From Haberlea rhodopensis (lineage: Eukaryota; Streptophyta; Magnoliopsida; Lamiales; Gesneriaceae), in contig CAJQUN010000396.1 of the NCBI GenBank assembly GCA_907163345.1, positions 310,001 through 374,000 on the forward strand: 64,000 nucleotides of DNA, given 5' to 3'. This document shows positions 47,313 to 57,924 of this stretch, piece after piece. The notes below the pieces were generated by a model. The model saw only the letters and a program-made list of their open reading frames with translations, was not told the DNA's origin and did no database searches. A program made the position numbers and the translations under genes. The stretch's first letter is position 1. Each line of letters begins with the position of its first letter.

Positions 47313-47777
47313 TCAAAAAGTTTCGTCCGCGAAACTTGTACCTTGTTTTATATTCGGATACTTAGCATATAGTTCATCTTCTTTTTCCCATGTCGCTTCA
47401 TCAGGTGAATGATTACTCCACTGAACCTTAACAAAAGGAATTGTCTTAGTTCGTAGAATTCTCTCTTGACGGTCGAGTATCTTGATAGGATATTCGGAAT
47501 ATGTACACTCCTTGGATATCTCGATCTCTGTTGCCTTAAGCACATGACTTTCATCTGAAACATACTTCCTGAGCATCGACACATGAAAGACATTATGTAC
47601 TCGATCTAATTCCGGAGGTAGAGCAAGTCGATAAGCCAAAGTTCCTATTCTTTCCAGAATTTCATATGGTCCAATGAATCTCGGACTTAACTTCCCATGC
47701 TTGCCAAACCTCATTACTCCTCTGAATGGTGATACTTTCAAATATACCTTATCCCCTTGTTGGAATTCTAAATCTCA
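47313..47777 (-). pseudogene. pol: C-terminal integrase and chromodomain, after the in-frame stop
   Basis: Same frame as the upstream polyprotein, beyond a TGA at 47775-47777. It begins DLEFQQGDKVYLKVSPFRG, then the GPY/F-type integrase C-terminal motif KLSPRFIGPYEILERIGTLA, VHNVFHVSMLRKY, and a chromodomain-like tail IKILDRQERILRTKTIPFVK followed by WSNHSPDEATWEKEDEL. The chromodomain targets integration to chromatin marks in this clade. The only ATG nearby is 47739-47741, so translation of this part would need readthrough of the stop. Confidence 0.85.
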
Positions 47778-50700
47778 TCTGCGAACATCAGCCCAATTTT
47801 TCTGTCGACTCTGAGCTGTAAGTAATCTCTGTTTGATGATGGACACATTCTCATTCGTGAGTTTGATCAACTCTGGTCCTTCCAATACCTTCTCTCCAAC
47901 ATCAAACCAACACTGTGGTGTTCGACATTTCTTTCCATACAAAGCTTCGAATGGTGCCATTTGAATACTGGATTGATAACTGTTATTGTACACAAACTCT
48001 GCCAGTTTCAGATGACGATCCCATTGTCCTTGAAAATCCAAGATACATGTTCTAAGTAAATCCTCAAGAATTTGAATCGTTCTCTCAGACTGTCCGTCCG
48101 TCTGTGGATGAAAAGCTGTACTGTATTTCAAATTCGTTCCCAAGACAGATTGTAAACTCTTCCAGAATTGAGATGTGAATCGAGCATCTCGATCAGATAT
48201 AATACTGACTGGTATCCCATGCAAACACACCACTTGATCAATGTAAAGCCTTGCTAAATCATTCATTGATGTGGTCTTCTTCATCGGTATAAAGTGAGCA
48301 CACTTAGTAAGTCGATCAACAATAACCCAAACTGAATCCTTTTGTGTCGTAGTTTTGGGTAATCCTGTCACAAAGTCCATAGTAATATGCTCCCATTTCC
48401 AGTTTGGTATGTCCAAGTTTCTCAGTGTTCCTGCTGGCTTTTGTCTTCCAACTTTCACTTGTTGACACACTAAACATTTGGACACAAACTTCACAACATC
48501 TTGCTTCATTCCTGGCCACCAAAATAATTGCTTCACATCTTGATACATTTTATTCTGTCCTGGATGCATGGCCAATATTGTCTGATGTGAATCTTGTAAG
48601 ACTTCGCCCCTGAGTGTTGATACAGCTGGAACGAATAGTCTATCATTGAATCTCAAAGTCCCATCTTCATGCATTCTAAAACCTTCTTGGTTTGATTGAG
48701 CCCTTTGTAAGAAAGTCTGCCACATAGGATCATTTGATTGTGCTTCCTTAATCCTGAGAATAAGATCAGGTTGCACCATGAGATTACACAACATCGTCGT
48801 CCCATTTTGGTCGTCTCTTGATTCGACATTCAGATTTAACTTTGACATCTCGTCAATGAGTTTCTGTTGCGTAGTCAATAGCATTGATCCATAACTCTTC
48901 CTGCTTAATGCATCTGCTACCGCATTACTCTTTCCAGGATGATAGTGCAATTTCACATCATAGTCCTTGATCAGCTCTAACCATCTTCTCTGTCTCATAT
49001 TCAATTCCTTTTGAGTAAAAATATACTTTAAGCTCTTGTGATCAGTGTAGATATCACATGTGGTTCCGTACAAATAGTGTCGCCATAATTTCAGTGCAAA
49101 AACAACTGCTGCCAGTTCCAGATCATGAGTAGGGTACCTTATTTCATGTTCTTTCAACTGTCGTGAAGCATATGCAATCACCTTTCCATTTTGCATAAGC
49201 ACACAACCTAACCCTTCTTTTGATGCATCACTGTAGATACAAAATCCTTCATGTCCATCAGGCAATGTAAGAATAGGTGCCGTCACAAGTAGATCTTTCA
49301 ACTTCTCAAAACTTGCCTGACACTTAGAATCCCATTCAAACTTTACTCCCTTTCTAGTTAACTTTGTAAGGGGTAATGCAACTCGAGAAAATCCTTCCAC
49401 AAATTTTCGGTAATATCCAGCCAATCCCAGAAAACTTCGAATTTCTGTTACTGATGTCGGAACTTTCCAATTGGTAATGGCTTGAATCTTTGCTGAGTCA
49501 ACTCGGATTCCTTGAGTATCAATGATGTGTCCAAGAAATGATACAGAATCCAACCAGAAGTCACATTTCTCGAACTTTGCAAATAATTGATGTTGTCGTA
49601 GTCTCTCCAATGTCATCTTCAAATGTTTCTCATGTTCTTCCTTTGATTTGGAATAAATCAATATATCATCAATGAATACTATGATGAATTTGTCGAGCCA
49701 TTCTCGGAATACGTGATTCATTAATGCCATAAATGCTGCAGGTGCATTCGTAAGTCCGAAAGGCATTACCAGAAATTCATAATGTCCGTATCTGGTTCGA
49801 AATGCAGTTTTATGAATATCTTGCTCTTTAATTCTGAGTTGATGATACCCAGATCTCAAATCAATCTTCGAGAATATTTGAGCACCTTGTAATTGATCGA
49901 ACAAATCATCAATCCTTGGTAGCGGATATTTATTCTTCACAGTGATTCGATTCAACTCCCTGTAGTCAATGCACATTCTCATGCTGCCGTCCTTTTTCTT
50001 TACAAACAGTACCGGTGCTCCCCAAGGTGACACACTAGGCCTTATGAAACCTTTATCTTGTAGTTCCTTCAATTGTCCTTTCAATTCTTTTAGCTCTGTT
50101 GGTGCCATCCTGTAAGGTGCTTTTGATATCGGTTCTGATCCCGGAATAATATCAATAGAAAATTCCGTGCTTCGAATTGGTGGCAGTCCTGGCAAATCCT
50201 CTGGGAAAACATCTGAGAATTCTTTCACCGTGCAAATCTTATTTATTTTTGCTTCCACTTCAGAGACATTGCCACAAAATCGTTCATGCAGGCTCACGCC
50301 TTCATAACATATCTCTTTACCCGAATTCGTTTGTAGGGTGATGATCCTTCGGTAACAGTCAATGCGAGCCTTTGCACTACTCAACCAATCCATTCCAAGA
50401 ATTATGTCAAATTCTTTCATGTTGATGATGAGTAGGTTGGCTTTGAATTCTTCGCTTTCCACAATCAGTGTTACATCATTGCATACATATTTAATTGTGA
50501 CTGTTTTTCCTAATGGACTCAATACTTGCATTAAGTATAACAGTGGACTGAAGTGCAAATCAAGTTTCTCCACACAAGATTCAGAGATAAAGGAATTTGA
50601 AGCGCCATAATCAAATAACACATAAACATCTTGATTCAGGAATTTAAATTTACCTCCGATCAATTCATGATCATCTTCTGTACGGACAGCATACAATCTA

Positions 50701-51713
50701 GTTGGATTGCGCTGTTGTTGTCCACGTGGTTGATTTGTTCCTGAGGTTTGTTTCAGACTGGGACAATCTCTAATCCGATGATCTTTAGATCCACATTTAA
50801 AGCAACCTCCAGAGTTCCAGTAACATTCCCCAGTATGACTCCGATTACACTTGGGACAGACTTCATTCTTCTTAGTTTCAACGATCATCTGTCTGCGAGC
50901 TGGCGGTCTCTGATCTCTGTTTCTGAATTCAGGCTTTCTCTTTCGATTCTGAGGAGTCTCTAGATTCCTCAGCTCAGATTCCACGAACAATGCCCTCTCC
51001 ATGAGTATATCAAATTTTGTATCCATGAGAGGTGCTACTTTGAGCCTGATGCCAGTGCGAAGACCTTGTCTGAACCTTGTAATCTTGCTGTTCTCAGACT
51101 GCAAATACAAAGGACAGAATCTGCCCAGCTCTTGGAACTTCCTCAGATATTCCAGCACAGTCATATTCTCAGTTTGCCTCAGCCTCAAAAATTCATCTTC
51201 TTTAGCCATTCGGACAGCGTCAGGAAAATATTGTTGCAGAAATTTCTCTCTAAAAATCGTCCAGGTAATGGAGTTTCGTTCCATACTTACTTCCACTGAG
51301 GTCCACCAATGCTTTGCATTTCCTTCCAAAAATGGAGTCACCACTGTAACTTTTTCTCCATCGGCAATGTTTATGGCTTTCAGTAATTCTTCAATCTTGG
51401 TCAGCCATTCCTCAGCTTTCATTGGATCAGTCTCGTTTCCAAAGTACGGTGGTCGGAGTGCCCTGAATCTCTCAAATTCAGTCCTTCTCGGTGGTTCCGG
51501 CTGTAGTGGTGCCGAAACAACATTTTGTTGTAACACTCCTGCTATGATGCGACATATGTTCGTGATGTCCACCTCATTCATTGATCCCACGTTTATATTT
51601 GGGACTCCATCTTGACCTTGATCCACATTCCTATCTTGACCATCTCCTGAGTTGCGATTCGAGTTCAGCTCTTGGCTACCACTCTGATTGCTACTGGTTC
51701 TTCCTCTAGCCAT
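47775..51713 (-). CDS. gag-pol: Gag-Pol polyprotein of the Tekay-like element, 1312 aa to premature stop
   Basis: Single frame from ATG 51711-51713 (MARGRTSSNQ). Approximate domains: Gag 60-250 (FERFRALRPPYFGNETDP ... WLTKIEELL); zinc knuckle CFKCGSKDHRIRDC at 304-317; protease with FDYGAS at 367-372; RT 540-720 with YPLPRIDDLFDQL and FIDDILIYSK; RNase H from 826 (YSDASKEGLGCVLMQ); integrase zinc-binding H1043, H1050, C1080, C1083; integrase catalytic core from MDFVTGLPK through SDRDARF and DGQSERT. Two defects: the protease motif is D-Y-G where DSG/DTG is required, and a TGA cuts off the C-terminal integrase/chromodomain. Otherwise the frame is complete. Confidence 0.93.
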   Translation of the reverse strand: MARGRTSSNQSGSQELNSNRNSGDGQDRNVDQGQDGVPNINVGSMNEVDITNICRIIAGVLQQNVVSAPLQPEPPRRTEFERFRALRPPYFGNETDPMKAEEWLTKIEELLKAINIADGEKVTVVTPFLEGNAKHWWTSVEVSMERNSITWTIFREKFLQQYFPDAVRMAKEDEFLRLRQTENMTVLEYLRKFQELGRFCPLYLQSENSKITRFRQGLRTGIRLKVAPLMDTKFDILMERALFVESELRNLETPQNRKRKPEFRNRDQRPPARRQMIVETKKNEVCPKCNRSHTGECYWNSGGCFKCGSKDHRIRDCPSLKQTSGTNQPRGQQQRNPTRLYAVRTEDDHELIGGKFKFLNQDVYVLFDYGASNSFISESCVEKLDLHFSPLLYLMQVLSPLGKTVTIKYVCNDVTLIVESEEFKANLLIINMKEFDIILGMDWLSSAKARIDCYRRIITLQTNSGKEICYEGVSLHERFCGNVSEVEAKINKICTVKEFSDVFPEDLPGLPPIRSTEFSIDIIPGSEPISKAPYRMAPTELKELKGQLKELQDKGFIRPSVSPWGAPVLFVKKKDGSMRMCIDYRELNRITVKNKYPLPRIDDLFDQLQGAQIFSKIDLRSGYHQLRIKEQDIHKTAFRTRYGHYEFLVMPFGLTNAPAAFMALMNHVFREWLDKFIIVFIDDILIYSKSKEEHEKHLKMTLERLRQHQLFAKFEKCDFWLDSVSFLGHIIDTQGIRVDSAKIQAITNWKVPTSVTEIRSFLGLAGYYRKFVEGFSRVALPLTKLTRKGVKFEWDSKCQASFEKLKDLLVTAPILTLPDGHEGFCIYSDASKEGLGCVLMQNGKVIAYASRQLKEHEIRYPTHDLELAAVVFALKLWRHYLYGTTCDIYTDHKSLKYIFTQKELNMRQRRWLELIKDYDVKLHYHPGKSNAVADALSRKSYGSMLLTTQQKLIDEMSKLNLNVESRDDQNGTTMLCNLMVQPDLILRIKEAQSNDPMWQTFLQRAQSNQEGFRMHEDGTLRFNDRLFVPAVSTLRGEVLQDSHQTILAMHPGQNKMYQDVKQLFWWPGMKQDVVKFVSKCLVCQQVKVGRQKPAGTLRNLDIPNWKWEHITMDFVTGLPKTTTQKDSVWVIVDRLTKCAHFIPMKKTTSMNDLARLYIDQVVCLHGIPVSIISDRDARFTSQFWKSLQSVLGTNLKYSTAFHPQTDGQSERTIQILEDLLRTCILDFQGQWDRHLKLAEFVYNNSYQSSIQMAPFEALYGKKCRTPQCWFDVGEKVLEGPELIKLTNENVSIIKQRLLTAQSRQKNWADVRR

Positions 51714-51971
51714 TTGAAATCTTAAAATAGAGTTTTATCGGTAAAAATAGAGTTTTATCGGAATAAATGATACTAATTTAAACAAAACAAATAAAATGTT
51801 TAAGGCAAGTAAAAACAAGTAGGCACATAAGTTCAAACACACACACATATAAAATCTTAGGTACTGATTCAAGCTTAACTCCATTACTCTAAATCCAAAA
51901 CTTTTCCCAACAAGTCAAACTTAAATAAGCTTAGTCTTAAGGCAAAAGTCTAATCCCAAACATACAAACTA

Positions 51972-51985
51972 AGGCTCTGATACCA
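51972..51985 (-). other. Primer-binding site of the gypsy element
   Basis: The minus strand reads TTGGTATCAGAGCC, complementary to initiator tRNA-Met, 2 bases from the 5' LTR. Confidence 0.9.
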
Positions 51986-51987
51986 AC

Positions 51988-54057
51988 TGTGACGGCCCGC
52001 CCAGATGGGTCGCCCGCCGTATTCAATTTCTTGAATACAAGGCTTCACTCAATTCAAAATCTTGTTATCACTTTGAACTTATATTTAGCGGAAACGTTTT
52101 TATTCTTATCGGATGTTTGACTTAATAATTTTTATCCGTGACTTTTATCTTAGAAAAATTTGGGCAGAGTCTCCTCTTAAAAATTGTGTCCTGTGATCTA
52201 CCAGATCACTACCACCACAACATCAATACCATAAAAACAAAAACTAAACCAAAATAAACTTCAAATATCAAAATCCAACTCAAACATAAATAAATGTTTC
52301 ATATCCTCAAAATAAAACTTAAACATGCCAACATACTCAAAACTTCATAATAAATCTAAATTTTCTCCGCATCGTCTAAGTCTTCAACTCCATCTGTAAT
52401 ATGTCACATTACAGGTAAAGGTAAGTTGCAGCATTTTATAGTAAGCGTAATAAACATTTGATAAAAAGGTCAAAAACATCATTTTTCATAATGTGACGAA
52501 AAATAATATACTTTCATATCCAAAATAACTTTCACACATATATGGTTTAATCCGAGCAGTCAACGGAACTAAATTTCACAAAACGGAATCATAACAGATA
52601 CCAACGAAACGTAACGGAAACGAATAACCAAATCATATAATGTCTTAACATTATAGAATTAATCATTAGACATAGCCATGCTGTAATGAAACAAATGCAT
52701 ACTCAAATACGGATGTGACACAATAATATCATTCCAGACTATACCCGCTGGAAGGGTATCGACAGATATTATACCCCCTCTGTCTTCGGGCAAAACGAAA
52801 TGCGTTTCTTTATTCTCGTCGCCAACGAGCCGAAAGTATGCGCGTTTTTATCCTCGTCGCAATGCGAGCCACAACGAAACGAAAATATCCACAGTTCACA
52901 AACCTCAAATCGTATTCACCGAATCAAGACAAACATGGCCTTTCAAAATAGTTTTTCACACACAATAAAATGTTATTCAAAATTCTATTTTTCAACAAAA
53001 TACATTTCTTATCAAAAATCATCTTTCAAAATAATTCTTGCATGCTTACTATCCGAAAATCATTTTCAAAATAAACAATACGAAATACTTAAAATAATTT
53101 GCGGAAAATTGCAACTTCCTTTACGTACCTCGAAGCTTCTTAACAATGTTCAAGCTACAAACCTTCCCACAATCTCCGATATCAAGGATTTCCTAATATC
53201 CATTTCACAATATTAAAATCATATTCATTTAACTTGTTCTATCACAACCTAACAAAATCATAACTCTTTGAAATCCATCACCATTTTATCTCCTCAATTT
53301 ACAGCCTAAAACTTCGAAATCCAGAATACATTTTCGAAGAAAAATACAATTTTCAGTTTCTTCCAAATTCCAGTATACAATTTCGAACAATTCCCATCTT
53401 CGAAAACAACCATTTATTTTTTTCGAAAAGTATACAATTCCATTTCTTCAAATATCCAGTAGCATTTTCGAATTCCACTTTCTGTATAATCTTCAAACAA
53501 AATATCATCTTCAAACAAATATTAAACCTTCGAATTACAGCCTAAATTTTCGAATTAATTCCTAAAAATTTGTTCTTGACAAATTAAACCACTAAAATTC
53601 AATTTAAACCCAACTAACCTAACCATAACAATTAAAATCGAAACAGCAATAAAATCGAAAACAGAAAATAATTTCGAAACTTTAAAAAATCGAATTTTCA
53701 TACCAGTTTCTTTGTGATTTCTGCTCAAATCCGATTTCCTTCTTTGATTTATGTCTGTTAGGTGTCTAAATAGGGGTAGACGGGATGGAAACGTTTTTTG
53801 TTATTAATTTAGGCATCTGAAACGGACGATGAATGCGTAGCATTTAACGATTCCAAAAACTGAAATTTGGGAAGGGGAAGAGGAGAGACGTGCGCTGATG
53901 AGGAGTTAAAAAAAGAAAGATAGAATAGGGTCAATGTCTAGTTTCTTCTCGGTCCTTACTATCTATTATTATTAATCTATTTTATTTTTATTTTTAATTT
54001 TTAATAGTTTTTATTAAAATTGGACATTATATTGGGCCATTACATTGGGCCATTACA
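51988..54057 (-). repeat. 5' LTR of the Tekay-like gypsy element
   Basis: 2070-bp partner of 45215-47299; lacks the segment AATAACTGCACAG near 52590 that the other LTR has. Adjoins the target duplication ATTGC at 54058-54062. Confidence 0.95.
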
Positions 54058-54062
54058 ATTGC

Positions 54063-54297
54063 ATTAAGTGCCAATCCAGTTCTTCACTCCAAAACCAAAC
54101 ACTTTGAGTTGGATTTACATTTTCTTCGGGAAAAAGTGTTGGATAAGTCGTTACGTGTCCAATATGTTCCCTCTTATGAACAAACAACAGATGTTCTTAC
54201 AAAACCTTTGTCAGCCATTGTCTTCAATCATTTTCGAGACAAGCTTCATGTGGTCTCTCAACCCCTACTAAGCTTGAGGGGGCAAATCAAGAAGTAA
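54063..54297 (+). pseudogene. pol: End of copia RNase H, resumed after the gypsy insertion
   Basis: Reads LSANPVLHSKTKHFELDLHF then LREKVLDKSLRVQYVPSYEQ and TTDVLTKPL, the normal C-terminus of copia Pol. It continues the frame broken at 45214. The polypurine tract AGCTTGAGGGGGCAAA follows at about 54270-54285. Confidence 0.85.
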
Positions 54298-54572
54298 ACA
54301 TGACAAAGGCCTACTCTGAAGCCTTTCACCATTTAAGCCCATACATATGAATATCTAGGAATAAGATTTGTTCTCTGAAATTCTTGTTGTTAGTTATAAC
54401 AAACTTTGAGAGTCTGTTTCATTCTTGTTATCATTCCACAGAGTCTGTTTTCAATCTTGTTATCTGTAGGTTTAGGCTATATATAGGAGCAATGTTTATT
54501 GTAATTGTATGGACTGAATATATACAAATCCATTGTTCCAAACTGAGTAGCCATCTTTTCTCTTTTCTCACT
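54286..54572 (+). repeat. 3' LTR of the split copia element
   Basis: 287 bp, partner of 40881-41167, followed by GTCTTA (54573-54578). Confidence 0.85.
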
Positions 54573-54578
54573 GTCTTA

Positions 54579-54978
54579 TGAACCAATTGACACCATTTTT
54601 ATTAATAGAGTTCGAGATCTTGATTCGAGCCTCATCCTTCAACCCTTTTTCATTTGGTTATAATAGTTGTTAAAAAAAATCTAGGATTGATGGGATTGAT
54701 TACTTCACTGCACACAATTGATGGGTTATTTTGTTTTAATTTAAGAATTGTTTTCCATACTATATATAATTGGTGACCAAACAAAAAATCAAAGATTTTA
54801 AATATGACTCAAAATTGCTTAGCCGTGGTTTAAATCAATATATGTATGTTATTAGTTAATCGAATCATATATCCCTTCTATAAGTTAAACTTATATACAT
54901 AATTCTAGTTCTTTTTATACACATATACGTGGCATATATAATTTTTGCAAAAGATATAAAAACGACATTCAAAATACA
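54579..54978. other. AT-rich intergenic DNA
   Basis: No gene or repeat terminus recognised between the copia element and the next MITE. Confidence 0.4.
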
Positions 54979-54987
54979 AATTGTAGA

Positions 54988-56326
54988 GGGTTTTTCAAGC
55001 AAATATTCGAAAAAATATATATTAACAAAATAACCTATTTCAGGTTACTTTAATAAAGTAACTCAAGTCGCCATTAGAAATGACGACTTCATTTGAAGTC
55101 GTCATCTCTGGTGGCGTCTTTAATTTTTTTTTTTAAAATATGACTAGAGGGACCATCTGAGATGACGCTTTCAATATAATTTTTTTTTATCTAAAAGGCA
55201 CCACCTGAGATGGTGCCTTCTATATACATTTTTTTTTTATTTATAGAAAGCGTCATCTTAGATGTCGCATTCCATATAATTTTTTTATATATATAGAAGG
55301 CACCATCTTAGATGACGCATTCTATTTAAAAAAATTTCTTTTATAGAAAATGAACCTTCTATATAAATCGTAGCCATCAATACCCGCCAATATATAGATA
55401 ATTATCGATTCTCACTTTATCTCTCTGTCTTACAAACACTCCCTTCCATATAAATTATTGATTCTCACTCTCTCTCTGTCCTACAAACACTCCCTTCACT
55501 AAGATTAAAAATGATTATTTACATATATCTCAAAGAAAAATTATAAGTTATGAGTAGCCGATGCAATATTTAACAAACACCATTCGAATTTCAAACAGCT
55601 ATAATTTCAATAGATACAAGGAACATTTTTATATTAAGTATAATATATAAATAAAAATACTTTTATATTCTCAAATTCATATTCTCCGTATTATTCATAT
55701 TTTTTGAGAATATAAGAATATTAAGAAGTTAGCATAAATATATTTTATAAAACTTATTGTACATATAATGATACTTAAATTTAAATATAGAAAGAATAAA
55801 ATTGACTCAATTTATTTTAGGGAATCTCCATGTTTAAGAATCTCCCATATGAACTCCATTTATTTTAGGGAATCTCTAAGAAAAAAATAATATATTTTTT
55901 TTTCGAAAACAAGGAATATTGTATTTGGTGAGATGAGCCGATGATAATGCAATATTTTGTCTGGAGTTATGCTAATTAAGTAAAAATGAATATTTTTATA
56001 AACTTTTATAAAACACCTTAAGTAATTTGACAACTTTTGACCTGTTACGACTTTTTTTTAAAAGTGAATATAAAAAGTGTTTTGAAAAGTTTGATGGCTA
56101 CGATTTATTAGAAGATGTTATCTTAGATGTCTAAAATAACGTCTTCTATAAAAGAAATTTTTTAAACAGAATGTGTCATCTTATTTATATAAAAGGTGTC
56201 ATCTTAGATGGCTGAAATGACGTCTTCTATAAAAGAGATGACGACTTGGGTTAATTTATTAAAGTACCCCATAATAGGTTATTTTGTTAATATATACATT
56301 TTTTCGAATATTTTATTAACAAAACC
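54988..56326. mobile_element. Mutator-type MITE with long TIR and 9-bp duplication
   Basis: The left end GGGTTTTTCAAGCAAATATT and the right end, read inward on the other strand, GGTTTTGTTAATAAAATATT continue together through CGAAAAAATRTATATTAACA, AAAATAACCTATT and AAGTCG, giving a TIR of more than 70 bp. Flanked by a perfect 9-bp repeat AATTGTAGA (54979-54987 and 56327-56335). The interior has several GATGACGCNTTCTAT / ATAGAAGGCGTCATC modules in both orientations and no coding sequence. Confidence 0.85.
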
Positions 56327-56350
56327 AATTGTAGATATACCAGAATATAA

Positions 56351-56500
56351 GGGTTTTTTAATAATATAACTTAATTTTAAAAAGTATTTGTCAAAATAAC
56401 CTGAAATAAAAAAATTTCACCAAACTGACCCAAGTTGGCGTCTTTTACTGAAGACGTCAATCCAGTTCAAAGTTGGACACGCCAACTTTAACACTTATCT
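56351..56500 (+). mobile_element. Single end of a related Mutator-type MITE
   Basis: GGGTTTTTTAATAATATAAC, then CAAAATAACCTGAAATAAAA and GACCCAAGTTGGCGTCTTTT, parallels the TIR of the neighbouring MITE. A fold-back follows (AGTTGGCGTC...GACACGCCAACTTT). The opposite end was not found. Confidence 0.5.
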
Positions 56501-56879
56501 TTTTTTTTTCTCTTTTTTTTTTTTATAAAAAAACTAAAACTTTAAAATAAAAAAATAAAATAAAAATATGCATTATCCTATCAGATAAATTACAAAAATC
56601 ATGTCCATATTTTTCAGATTTTACTTAAACATTTTTTTTATTATTAGTTTCGAAAAATATAAATTTGTAATAATTAGAGTAATGCATCATTACGGGGATG
56701 CTGCATCCGTTCGTTGGTTTGAAGTGAAATTATGTGTTATGTTTGTGTTCTTCTATTGTTGAATTCAATGGCCTCCATCTCAATAGTATTCAAAGCCATC
56801 ATTTTATACAGTGTTTGAAAAGAGCCACCTTCTTGGACTCATCGGCCAACAGAAGGCGATGTAGTTATATAATTATATA

Positions 56880-57800
56880 AAGAGAATTTACTTATTATAG
56901 CCTATTTCAAAGCACTATTTTTAAAAATAGCCCTCTTTATTCAATATTATTCAATATAGCCTTTTATTATTTAAATATCCTAAAATGCCCTTTATATATA
57001 CTTCACACATCTCAATTAATTACCCCAATTAAGTACTAATGTTTAATTAAACCAAAATCGATATATACTTCACATCCCAACTGAGCGATTGCAAATCAGA
57101 AAATTTACTGATTGCAAACAACTCAATATCCATGAAGAACAAGACCAAATTAGAAGATTCGTAAACCAACAAATCTCACGCCCAACACCGAAGATCCAGA
57201 AGAAAAATTTCACGATTCGTAAACCTGAAAAATGGCACAAAATCGAAGACCCACCACCAAAAATCAATTTGTAAACCATCAAGATCCACACGAAAAACAA
57301 GCGCAAAACCGAATGAAATTCCAAAAAGGAAATCACACGATGTTCGAACCAATAGATTTACAAAAAAAAAAATTAACCAGACAAAAAAATGAATGTAATC
57401 AATGTTTGTAATAACCATTCAAAAAGTTACGAGCGAATCAATAGATTTACAAAAAAAAAAATTAACCAGACAAAAAAATGAATTTAATCAAAATGTTTGT
57501 AATAACCATTCAAAAAGTTGCGAGCTTTACATACTTCGACCACAGAAATCGACGATTTGCGAACTAAAAAAAATATCAAGTTAAGCGATATTTGTGATAA
57601 TCAAAACCTTTTACACAAGTTACAAAGTGAATTGATTGACCAAATAATAATTTTGGGGTGATGCTAGTTAAAGGCTACTTTTAAAAAAAGTAACTTAAAG
57701 GATATATTTGGAACTTAGGGCTATTTTTAAAATTTAACTTAAGTGAAGGCCAAAATTAATTATAGTAATTGCTAGGAGGCCATTTTAGAAAATCCCTCAT
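56880..57800. mobile_element. Possible MITE/MULE with degenerate ends
   Basis: The left text GAGAATTTACTTATTATAGC, AAAAATAGCCCTC and the right text AGGGCTATTTTTAAAATT, ATTTTAGAAAATCCCT are inverted in sense. I could not find a target duplication, so the limits are provisional. Inside, 57349-57525 holds a tandem duplication of about 85 bp (AATAGATTTACAAAAAAAAA ... GTAATAACCATTCAAAAAGT twice). Confidence 0.35.
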
Positions 57801-57924
57801 AAATTGTATGTTGAAAAATTTAAAAATGTTCCGCGACGGTCATGTCGGACCATAAAATCACCTTTCCAAGCTGGGCCGCAAAATCCCCTGCCGGTAGTAA
57901 TAGCCTTGTGGTTTTAAACCCATG

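Larger units (their letters stand above)
45215..54057 (-). mobile_element. Nearly intact Ty3/gypsy chromovirus, Tekay-like
   Basis: 8843-bp element in minus orientation with LTRs of 2085 and 2070 bp and 5-bp target duplication ATTGC (45210-45214 and 54058-54062). It has an initiator tRNA-Met primer-binding site, a polypurine tract and one long Gag-Pol frame. The C-terminal chromodomain and Gag style point to the Tekay (Del) chromovirus clade. About 0.3-0.4% LTR substitution difference by eye means a recent insertion, younger than the copia element it interrupts (about 1.5%). Confidence 0.95.
40881..54572 (+). mobile_element. Ty1/copia element split by a gypsy element
   Basis: LTRs at 40881-41167 and 54286-54572, decayed gag-pol between them, and a complete gypsy element (45215-54057) inserted in the last third of pol. 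Removing the insert and one ATTGC joins the RNase H region in frame (...NTSTIA, then LSANPVLHSKTKHFELDLHF). Without the insert the copia element is about 4.84 kb. Gag style and short LTRs suggest the Ale/Retrofit group, which I cannot confirm. Confidence 0.9.

Noticed and set aside
51001..51615. A 204-codon plus-strand frame with Ser-rich text
   Set aside because: Antisense shadow of the gypsy Gag coding region.
56880..57800. A complete MULE with target duplication
   Set aside because: Ends are inverted in style, but no 8-11 bp direct repeat could be found at the flanks, so only a low-confidence repeat was listed.
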